21,281 bases of DNA from Ruminococcus sp. (GTDB lineage: Bacteria; Bacillota; Clostridia; Oscillospirales; Acutalibacteraceae), in the NCBI GenBank assembly GCA_023667385.1, contig JAMPAE010000008.1, positions 1-21,281 of the forward strand. Direction: 5' to 3'. The notes under the pieces were generated by a model. The model was not told the origin of the DNA. It saw only the letters and a list, made by a program, of their open reading frames with translations, and ran no database searches. Made by a program: the position numbers and the translations under genes. Positions 1-5,314 of this stretch are shown here, piece after piece (position 1 is the first letter of the stretch; every line of letters begins with the position of its first letter).

Positions 1-8
1 AAAATGTG

Positions 9-40
9 TTGACAAAGGCGCATCCTTGTGATAATATACT
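9..40 (+). promoter_or_regulatory. Predicted sigma-A promoter of rplM-rpsI
   Basis: A perfect -35 TTGACA lies at 9-14. The -10 is one of several overlapping choices in an AT-rich stretch: TAATAT at 32-37 with a 17-base spacer, or GATAAT at 30-35 preceded by TG. It sits about 45 bases before the rplM start and agrees with rplM-rpsI being its own transcription unit. Which -10 is used cannot be settled by eye. Confidence 0.65.
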
Positions 41-80
41 AAGGCAAAATGAATGTAAAAACAGTTTGGAGGAAAAGTTT

Positions 81-509
81 ATGTCAACTTATATGCCTAA
101 AGCAGGCGACATTACCCGTAAGTGGTATGTTATTGATGCCGAAGGTCAGACCCTCGGTAAGGTTGCAGCAAAAGCAGCCGATCTTCTTCGTGGTAAGCAT
201 AAGCCGACCTTTGCTCCTCACGCTGACTGCGGTGACCACGTAATCGTTATCAACGCTGATAAGGTTGTTCTCACCGGCAAAAAGCTTGAGCAGAAGGTTT
301 ACTATCATCACACAGGCTACATCGGAAACATGAAGAAAGTTAAATACGGCACTCTTCTCAAGAGCAAGCCTGAGTTCGTTATGACAAAGGCAATCAAGGG
401 TATGGTTCCCGACACAACAATCGGCCGTCAGGCTTTAACAAGACTTCGTGTATATGCAGGCGCTGAACACAATCATGCTGCTCAGAAGCCCGAAGCAATT
501 GAACTTTAA
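81..509 (+). CDS. rplM: Large ribosomal subunit protein uL13 (L13)
   Basis: This 142-residue protein is ribosomal protein L13, which binds 23S rRNA early in 50S assembly. Family landmarks are KWYVIDAEGQTLGKVAAKAA near the N-terminus, the HTGY segment in the middle, and the GMVPD and RLRVYAGAEHNH stretch near the C-terminus. Length matches the family. I chose the ATG at 81 because GGAGGA at 68-73 sits seven bases upstream and the product then begins at the usual place; an earlier in-frame GTG near position 6 would add 25 unrelated residues and overlap the promoter. It is followed after 21 bases by rpsI, the near-universal bacterial pairing, so the two are co-transcribed from the promoter at 9-40. 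Nothing unusual is seen. Confidence 0.98.
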   Translation: MSTYMPKAGDITRKWYVIDAEGQTLGKVAAKAADLLRGKHKPTFAPHADCGDHVIVINADKVVLTGKKLEQKVYYHHTGYIGNMKKVKYGTLLKSKPEFVMTKAIKGMVPDTTIGRQALTRLRVYAGAEHNHAAQKPEAIEL

Positions 510-530
510 TAGGAAAGGGAGGACAAGAAA

Positions 531-929
531 ATGTACGAAACAACACCGTTCTTCTATGGTACAGGACGCAGAAAGAAATCAGTAGCAAGAGTTCGTGTTT
601 ATGCCGGCACAGGCAAAATCACAATCAACGGCAGAGAAATTGACAATTATTTCGGCCTTGAAACCCTCAAGCTTATTGTTCGTCAGCCTCTCGCTCTCAC
701 AGGAACTTCTGAAAAGTTTGACATCGTTTGCCGTGTAACAGGCGGCGGTGTAACAGGTCAGGCAGGCGCAATCCGTCATGGTATTTCAAGAGCTCTTCTT
801 CAATATGATGAAGAACTCCGCCCGGCACTCAAGAAAGCCGGCTTCCTCACTCGTGACTCAAGAATGAAGGAAAGAAAGAAATACGGTCTCAAAGGCGCTC
901 GTCGTGCACCGCAGTTCTCAAAGAGATAA
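531..929 (+). CDS. rpsI: Small ribosomal subunit protein uS9 (S9)
   Basis: This 132-residue protein is ribosomal protein S9 of the 30S subunit head. It carries the N-terminal YGTGRRKKSVARV motif, the GGGVTGQAGAIRHGISRAL core and the conserved C-terminal tail ending in FSKR, whose last arginine reaches the P-site tRNA in known structures. The start ATG follows GGGAGG at 517-522 by eight bases. It is the second gene of the rplM-rpsI operon and ends just before an intrinsic terminator at 947-979. Length and motifs are complete. Confidence 0.98.
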   Translation: MYETTPFFYGTGRRKKSVARVRVYAGTGKITINGREIDNYFGLETLKLIVRQPLALTGTSEKFDIVCRVTGGGVTGQAGAIRHGISRALLQYDEELRPALKKAGFLTRDSRMKERKKYGLKGARRAPQFSKR

Positions 930-946
930 AAGTTTATTCTCAATAT

Positions 947-979
947 CAGCCTCTGCTTTTGCGGAGGCTGCTTTTTCTT
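947..979 (+). terminator. Intrinsic terminator after rpsI
   Basis: CAGCCTC at 947-953 pairs with GAGGCTG at 964-970. The stem extends by three more pairs (one G-T) to a TTTT loop at 957-960, and a T-rich tail follows at 972-979. Its position 18 bases after the rpsI stop suits termination of the ribosomal operon. Confidence 0.9.
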
Positions 980-1023
980 AAAAAAACGGCGGATTCTTGA
1001 AGCATATTCCTGCGGTCACAGAT

Positions 1024-1056
1024 AAAAACAGCCCCACAAAAGTGGAGCTGTTTTTT
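1024..1056. terminator. Bidirectional terminator between rpsI and the LRR gene
   Basis: CAGC-C-CCAC at 1029-1037 pairs with GTGG-A-GCTG at 1042-1050, with one C-A mismatch and an AAAA loop. It is flanked by AAAAA (1024-1028) and TTTTTT (1051-1056), so it can end transcription from either side. It backs up the rpsI terminator on the plus strand and is the only terminator seen for the convergent minus-strand LRR gene that stops at 1075. Confidence 0.85.
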
Positions 1057-1074
1057 GTTGGGTGTGCATAAACA

Positions 1075-2778
1075 TTAATAGTGAGCTGTGCCGCAAGCAC
1101 AGGTTTTGTTTGTGCGGAAAATTTGATAGAAGATTTTCACAAGCTTCCAGATGAAGCCGGCAAAGCCTGTTTTGTGGCACATACAGTCGCAGTTTTCAGT
1201 GTCAGGCTTATCAGGCTCGGTTGGTTCTGTTGGGGTTGTGCCTGAAAGCTGTTTGCCGCAGGAGTCACATTTGCCGTCGTTGTCAGCGTCGGCGTGGCTG
1301 TTGGTTGAGGGCAGAACCACCTCATAAGAATCGCCGCAGGCAACGCAAACGTGCATCATAGAGCCATCCTTATTGCAAAGCGGAAGCACAAAATCTTTTA
1401 TGTAGTAGTTGTGACCAGTTGCGGCAATTGTTTCAATATGGTTTTCGCCGCAGTCAATGCAAACGAACTTTGTTTCGCCGTCAGCCGTGCAGGTTGCAGG
1501 TGTGAGAACGGTTGAGAAGTATGTATGCGGGTGGTTATAATGGATGGTTGCGGTTGTGAAACATGGATTGCCTGACCCAATCGTAATCAAGCCCATTTGT
1601 TTTGGATTGCCGTTATAGTAGATGTCTTTAATGTTGTCACAGCCTGCAAAAGCACCATATCCGATTTCTGAAACATTTTTGCCGATTGTTACACTTTCGA
1701 GGTTGGTGCAGTTCGCAAATGATCCACTATATACTATTTCAACGCTATCAGGAATAACTATATCTGTTAAGTTGCTACAACCGGAAAATGAACCATCTTC
1801 AATTCTTTTGACTGTATTTGGAATAACTACACTTGTCAAGTTTTTGCAATTATAGAATGCAGATTCAGAAATCCGTTCAGTACCGTCTGGAATGACTATA
1901 TCTGTTGCGAGCTTTCCGTTAATATATAAACTTGCTCCGGTTTCTAGCGGATTTGCATAAGGACCATATTCAAAATAATTAAAATAAATATTAACCCATT
2001 TACTTAGATCAATAATATTTACTTTTCTTAAATTTTTGCAACCCTCAAATGCACAGTTGTCTACATAGGTTACACTTTTTCCGATGGTTATGCTTTCCAG
2101 ATTAGTGCAATATGAAAATGCTCCGAAGCCAATACTATTTACGCTATCCGGGATAATCACATTTTTTAATGAGCGGCAACCATAAAACGCAAAATTGGAT
2201 ATAGATTCAACATCATCCGGTATTACGATGTCAGTTGCCAATACACCATTAATATATAAATCATCTGCATAAGTGAATGGTGTATATGTATCCATATCAT
2301 TTATTGTATCATAGTCAATTCTACACCATGCAGATAAATCGTTGATATTTACTCTTTCCAAAGCGGAACATCCCTCGAATGCTTCACCGGCTATACGCGT
2401 TACAGTGCTTGGAATATTTAAACTCATAAGATTTTTGCAATTATAAAAAGCGAAATTACCAATATATTCAACGCCTTCTGAAATTTCAACAGATTTTATA
2501 TATTCCTTATATTGTTCCCACGGGGCATAGATGTCATTATCATAATGATCATAATTATAATCTGCCATATATCCTTTTCCGTCAATCTTCAATGTTCCGA
2601 TTTCGGTATCTAGTGACCAAGTGATATTAGATAAACGAGGCTTATCTTCTCCGTTATACCAATGCCATCCTCCACACTCACCACCGACAACCTTTGCACT
2701 TGCTGCAAACGGCAAAGTGCAAACAAGCATGAGCACAGCCAGCAGAACCGATAATGTTTTTTTCGTGATTCGTTTCAT
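1075..2778 (-). CDS. Secreted BspA-type leucine-rich-repeat protein with Cys-rich C-terminal module
   Basis: A 567-residue exported protein. Residues 1-28 are a basic, Leu/Val-rich signal peptide ending ASA. Residues about 95-400 hold BspA-type (LRR_5) repeats with the pattern IPxxVxxIxxxAFxxCxxL, interrupted by two similar inserts at about 140-190 and 252-300 that each end in DLYINGxLATDIVIPD-like sequence. Residues 415-510 are CxxC-containing spacer repeats (ATGH, then DADNDGKCDSCG), then a TPTEPTEP linker. Residues 530-567 are a Cys-rich aromatic tail shared with the secreted protein at 17146-18522. I chose the ATG at 2778 because AGGAGG (2788-2793) sits nine bases upstream and the signal peptide starts there; the longer open frame runs through the folded leader. 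BspA-type repeats often mediate adhesion; the ligand here is unknown. No LPXTG or SLH motif is present. Confidence 0.88.
   Translation of the reverse strand: MKRITKKTLSVLLAVLMLVCTLPFAASAKVVGGECGGWHWYNGEDKPRLSNITWSLDTEIGTLKIDGKGYMADYNYDHYDNDIYAPWEQYKEYIKSVEISEGVEYIGNFAFYNCKNLMSLNIPSTVTRIAGEAFEGCSALERVNINDLSAWCRIDYDTINDMDTYTPFTYADDLYINGVLATDIVIPDDVESISNFAFYGCRSLKNVIIPDSVNSIGFGAFSYCTNLESITIGKSVTYVDNCAFEGCKNLRKVNIIDLSKWVNIYFNYFEYGPYANPLETGASLYINGKLATDIVIPDGTERISESAFYNCKNLTSVVIPNTVKRIEDGSFSGCSNLTDIVIPDSVEIVYSGSFANCTNLESVTIGKNVSEIGYGAFAGCDNIKDIYYNGNPKQMGLITIGSGNPCFTTATIHYNHPHTYFSTVLTPATCTADGETKFVCIDCGENHIETIAATGHNYYIKDFVLPLCNKDGSMMHVCVACGDSYEVVLPSTNSHADADNDGKCDSCGKQLSGTTPTEPTEPDKPDTENCDCMCHKTGFAGFIWKLVKIFYQIFRTNKTCACGTAHY
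1078..1191 (-). other. C-terminal 38-residue Cys-rich module of the LRR protein
   Basis: Residues 530-567 have the layout CxCxCHKxG, an aromatic/basic amphipathic stretch (GFIWKLVKIFYQIF), then TNKxCxCGxAHY at the very C-terminus. The secreted protein at 17146-18522 ends with the same layout over exactly 38 residues without gaps; I count 18 identities. The cysteines and histidines could bind metal or form disulfides, and the middle could lie on a membrane. Both ideas are inference. Confidence 0.8.
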
Positions 2779-2793
2779 TTTAAAAATCCTCCT

Positions 2794-2976
2794 AAAAATA
2801 AAAAGTGTGTGCAACCGAAACTGCACACACGAAAAATGCAAGGCTTCGATTGCTACCACACAAAAACCTTTACATATAACCAATTCACAGGCACACGAAA
2901 AGTAAAGCCTGCATTTTTACCCAAAAAGCAAAAATGCAACCATGAATTGGTTTGATTATTCGGTTTTTGTGTGGTA
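2794..2976 (-). promoter_or_regulatory. Folded 5' leader of the LRR gene, ending in a terminator-like hairpin
   Basis: On the minus strand the transcript should begin near 2976, exactly where a perfect 15-base inverted repeat starts (2854-2868 with 2962-2976). Nested inside are a 10-base repeat (2878-2887 with 2943-2952) and a 9-base repeat (2910-2918 with 2930-2938). The segment at 2905-2918 can instead pair with 2832-2846 over 14 bases with one bulge, so two folds compete. The leader ends with a perfect 9-base hairpin (2805-2813 with 2822-2830) followed on the minus strand by TTTTTATTTTT, directly before the ribosome binding site. This is the layout of an attenuator or riboswitch expression platform. 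I do not recognise a known class. An alternative is a TA-flanked miniature inverted-repeat element. Confidence 0.6.
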
Positions 2977-2981
2977 CCCTC

Positions 2982-3010
2982 ATTATAGCAGATAAAGATA
3001 ATAACTGCAA
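2982..3010 (-). promoter_or_regulatory. Predicted promoter of the LRR gene
   Basis: On the minus strand TATAAT (2982-2987) is preceded by TGC, giving an extended -10. TTGCAG (3005-3010) lies 17 bases upstream as the -35. The predicted start at about 2975-2977 gives a leader of about 200 bases and coincides with the first arm of the 15-base inverted repeat. Confidence 0.75.
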
Positions 3011-3067
3011 GGAAAATTTTGCGGGTGCTGCGTTTGACGGCGGCAGGCGGCTTCGGCGCAATACGGC

Positions 3068-3098
3068 AAAAAGAAAAACCGCAGATTGCTCTGCGGTT
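3068..3098 (-). terminator. Intrinsic terminator of the small repeat-protein gene
   Basis: AACCGCAG (3077-3084) pairs with CTGCGGTT (3091-3098) around a six-base loop. Read on the minus strand it is followed by T runs (complement of A runs at 3068-3076). It lies 18 bases past the stop codon of the gene at 3116-3562. Confidence 0.88.
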
Positions 3099-3115
3099 CG
3101 ATTTGTTGAATTAAC

Positions 3116-3562
3116 TTAGTCTTTAGGGTTCTTTGTGAAGATTCTTGTTATGTATTCGAGCATAGCGTTGATTCTTGCAAAGATTGACTGAATGAGCTGC
3201 CAGAAGTTCGGAGACTTAACAATAGCTCTTTCAAAATAAACAGCAGTGTAAGTCACGTCCTCAAAAGCGTTGGGAACGGTTTGCTTCTGATAGAACTTAT
3301 CTTCCTTGCCGTTTGACCAGCCCTGGAAAATGTATTCATTTTCTTCAGTTGAAGCCCTTGACGGGTTATCGGGAACTTCAATTACCTGACCGAATGTGTA
3401 ATCAGCCTTTGAAATGATGGTTCCGTCATAGTCGGCGAAAATTACGGTGTAGACTTCGCCGTCGCCCTGAGCGTTTGCTTCATCAGCGGCAAAAGCAAGG
3501 GTCATGCCGAATGCGGAAAAAATCATCAAAACTGACAGCAGCAATGCAACAACTTTTTTCAT
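3116..3562 (-). CDS. Small secreted protein with one Listeria-Bacteroides (InlB B-type) repeat
   Basis: A 148-residue exported protein. Residues 1-26 form a signal peptide (MKKVV, Leu-rich core, AFA before AD). Residues about 37-110 match the Listeria-Bacteroides/InlB B repeat: YTVIFADYDGTII, a Y-x-FGQ turn, a proline segment, then FQGWS and YTAVY. Residues 119-142 are an aromatic amphipathic segment (NFWQLIQSIFARI, then LEYITRIF) ending in TKNPKD. The start is supported by AAGGAGG (3571-3577) eight bases upstream and a consensus promoter. This repeat is usually found in multiple copies in much larger surface proteins, so a stand-alone copy is unusual. Function is unknown; a small surface or secreted structural protein is the most that can be said. 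Confidence 0.85.
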   Translation of the reverse strand: MKKVVALLLSVLMIFSAFGMTLAFAADEANAQGDGEVYTVIFADYDGTIISKADYTFGQVIEVPDNPSRASTEENEYIFQGWSNGKEDKFYQKQTVPNAFEDVTYTAVYFERAIVKSPNFWQLIQSIFARINAMLEYITRIFTKNPKD

Positions 3563-3595
3563 GGGTATTGCCTCCTTAATATTGTTTGAATTTTA

Positions 3596-3608
3596 TGGTA
3601 TAATACCA
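3596..3608. promoter_or_regulatory. 13-base palindrome in the leader of the small repeat-protein gene
   Basis: TGGTATAATACCA is a perfect palindrome about the central A, just downstream of the predicted minus-strand start near 3615. It could be an operator. On the plus strand the same bases contain TGGTATAAT, an extended -10 without a good -35, so it may also be a weak divergent promoter. No regulator is identified. Confidence 0.35.
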
Positions 3609-3621
3609 CTGATACACATAA

Positions 3622-3650
3622 ATTATAGAGTAAAAACAGCGTTTTGTCAA
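3622..3650 (-). promoter_or_regulatory. Consensus sigma-A promoter of the small repeat-protein gene
   Basis: On the minus strand TTGACA (3645-3650) and TATAAT (3622-3627) are separated by exactly 17 bases, a perfect match to the sigma-A consensus. Expression of the 148-residue secreted protein is therefore predicted to be strong unless repressed. The leader is about 50 bases. Confidence 0.9.
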
Positions 3651-3709
3651 TCTGCTTTGCAAAAAAAGTCTATATTATGTGGAAATGCGGCGGATATTTT
3701 TGTTGAATC

Positions 3710-3738
3710 TTTACATATGGACTTTTTTGTGGTAAAAT
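3710..3738 (+). promoter_or_regulatory. Predicted promoter of the FAD oxidoreductase gene
   Basis: TTTACA (3710-3715) and TAAAAT (3733-3738) are spaced by 17 bases, and TG at 3730-3731 gives an extended -10. The predicted start is near 3745, about 60 bases before the start codon at 3807. Confidence 0.75.
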
Positions 3739-3806
3739 AGACCATAAAAATTTGTATTAACTTGATTTATAAACCGATAGCAGTGCGTATCGAAAGGAGA
3801 ATATAC

Positions 3807-5129
3807 ATGGGCAAAAAGATTGTTGTTGCCGGCGCAGGCCACGGCGGAATACTTGCTGCTGCAAAGCTTGCCGAAAAAGGATATGACGTTACCGTTTATG
3901 AAAAGAAGATAAGAGAAGAGCTGGGCTATGACTGGCTTGACGCAATTGACCTCAAGATTTTCAACGATGTCGGACTTCCGCTGCCCGACACATCAGAAAT
4001 TACGTTCAACGGCGATATGAGGTTTTACAACCCTGCATTTTCTGCTCCGCTGACGGTTGAGGCTAACGGAAAAGGCTCGGCAAAGTTTGAGCGCAAGGAG
4101 ATTTACAGGCTGCTCATTGATTTTGCAGAGGATAAGGGTGTAAAGTTTGTTTATAACACGCACATTGTCGGACCGATTATGGATGGACTTCGTGTTGCAG
4201 GTCTCGAAACCGCTGACGGCGAGGTTTATGCCGACCTTGTGATTGATGCGGCAGGAGTTAACTCTCCTGTCAGAAGGAATCTTCCTTCCTGCTGCAATGT
4301 TGACCGTGACTATGGTTACGGTGAGGTTTTCTATGCTTACAGAGCGTATTATGATAAAATTGAGGGCTTTGAGCCTGAGGTTAACTATGAGGTCTTCCTT
4401 GTGCCGCACGGCGAAAAAGGGCTTTCATGGGTTGTTACGGAAAAAGACTGCGTTGATGTGCTGGTTGGAAGAATGATTCCGCTTTCAAAGGCGGAACTGG
4501 AAGAAAAGCTCCGGGAAATGCGTGAATTTAGCCCGCAAATCGGCACTAAGCTTCTCAGAGGCGGCGGCAAAATGCTTGAAATACCAATCAGGCGTCCGCT
4601 TTCAGTCATGGTCTGTGACGGCTATGCCGCAATCGGTGACAGCGCTTACATGACTGTTCCGATGAACGGCTCGGGTATCTGTGCTTCGCTTCGTGCAGGT
4701 GTTATGCTTGCAGACACTGTTCTTGCCGACACCGCAGAGGAATACTCAGCAAAGACTTTGTGGAACTATAATAAGAGATATATTCTTCATTTTGGATTGA
4801 ACTTTGCAGCCGTTGATATTTTGAAAAATACACTGTTTAATCTGCCTGTTGATCGTATTGACTTCCTGTTTGACAAGCAGATCATCACTCAGAATGACTT
4901 GAACTTCGGCAGAGATAAAGGCTCAGACGGTCTTGCAGCATCAGATGTGCTTTCAAGAGTTGCAAGGGGAATCAGCAATTTGCCTGTTCTGCTTCGCACG
5001 GCAGGCGGACTTTCAAAGGGCGACGCTGCGAAAAAAGTTTACAGAAGCATTCCCGATGAATATGAGGAAAGCGCAGTGTTAAAATGGAAAAAGGATGTCC
5101 TTGATGCTCACGTGTTCATGGAAAGATGA
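3807..5129 (+). CDS. FAD-dependent oxidoreductase, geranylgeranyl-reductase/FixC-like
   Basis: A 440-residue flavoprotein. Residues 4-32 form the dinucleotide-binding fold with GAGHGG at 9-14 and the ribose-binding acidic residue at about 32. DAAG at 147-150 and GDSA followed by VPMNGSG at 277-290 match the second and third FAD-contact motifs of the geranylgeranyl reductase/FixC group. These enzymes reduce isoprenoid double bonds or pass electrons to quinones; the substrate here is not evident. No ferredoxin-like partner or quinone/lipid gene is adjacent on the same strand. The ATG at 3807 is chosen because AAAGGAGA (3793-3800) precedes it and the nucleotide-binding strand begins immediately. 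It has its own promoter. No signal peptide or membrane segment is seen, so it is probably cytoplasmic or peripheral. Confidence 0.8.
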   Translation: MGKKIVVAGAGHGGILAAAKLAEKGYDVTVYEKKIREELGYDWLDAIDLKIFNDVGLPLPDTSEITFNGDMRFYNPAFSAPLTVEANGKGSAKFERKEIYRLLIDFAEDKGVKFVYNTHIVGPIMDGLRVAGLETADGEVYADLVIDAAGVNSPVRRNLPSCCNVDRDYGYGEVFYAYRAYYDKIEGFEPEVNYEVFLVPHGEKGLSWVVTEKDCVDVLVGRMIPLSKAELEEKLREMREFSPQIGTKLLRGGGKMLEIPIRRPLSVMVCDGYAAIGDSAYMTVPMNGSGICASLRAGVMLADTVLADTAEEYSAKTLWNYNKRYILHFGLNFAAVDILKNTLFNLPVDRIDFLFDKQIITQNDLNFGRDKGSDGLAASDVLSRVARGISNLPVLLRTAGGLSKGDAAKKVYRSIPDEYEESAVLKWKKDVLDAHVFMER

Positions 5130-5176
5130 CGCAGTTTTTCAAATTTTAACCTGCACAAAGGTTCATGTGGAAAATT

Positions 5177-5263
5177 AAATCAACGGTGATTCCGGCTTTT
5201 GCGTTTACGTGTAATTTTACTGCTTATCAGGGAAAGATAAACACAAAGCAAGACCGTTGATTT
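5177..5263 (+). promoter_or_regulatory. Folded intergenic element upstream of the glycosylphosphotransferase gene
   Basis: AAATCAACGGT (5177-5187) and ACCGTTGATTT (5253-5263) are perfect 11-base inverted repeats. Between them, GCTTTTGCGTTTA (about 5195-5207) can pair with TAAACACAAAGC (5238-5249) with one bulge and one mismatch, and TTATC (5224-5228) with GATAA (5236-5240). The result is a possible extended hairpin of 87 bases ending about 50 bases before the next start codon. It lacks a long T tail and I recognise no known RNA family. It may be a leader structure, a small repeat element or chance. Confidence 0.4.
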
Positions 5264-5314
5264 TCAGGATATATTGATGTATTTTCACATCATATCGGAA
5301 AAAGAGGAATGTTT

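Larger units (their letters stand above)
2779..3115. other. Intergenic region between the LRR gene and the small repeat-protein gene
   Basis: This gene-free stretch of 337 bases is densely used. From low to high coordinates it holds the LRR-gene ribosome binding site (2788-2793), a terminator-like hairpin (2794-2830), nested inverted repeats (2854-2976), the LRR-gene promoter (2982-3010), a GC-rich patch (3021-3067, about 34 of 47 bases G or C) and the terminator of the upstream minus-strand gene (3068-3098). No convincing coding sequence is present, although one minus-strand frame stays open through the leader. Confidence 0.85.

Noticed and set aside
1075..2883. Longer 602-residue version of the LRR protein
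   Set aside because: The extra 35 residues are encoded by the folded leader and precede a clean signal peptide with its own strong ribosome binding site at 2788-2793.
2854..2976. Insertion sequence with transposase
   Set aside because: Only about 123 bases lie between the inverted repeats and no transposase is encoded; at most a non-autonomous element.
3993..4409. 138-residue open frame antisense to the FAD oxidoreductase gene
   Set aside because: It lies wholly inside a convincing gene on the other strand, has no ribosome binding site or family resemblance, and follows from codon bias of the real gene.
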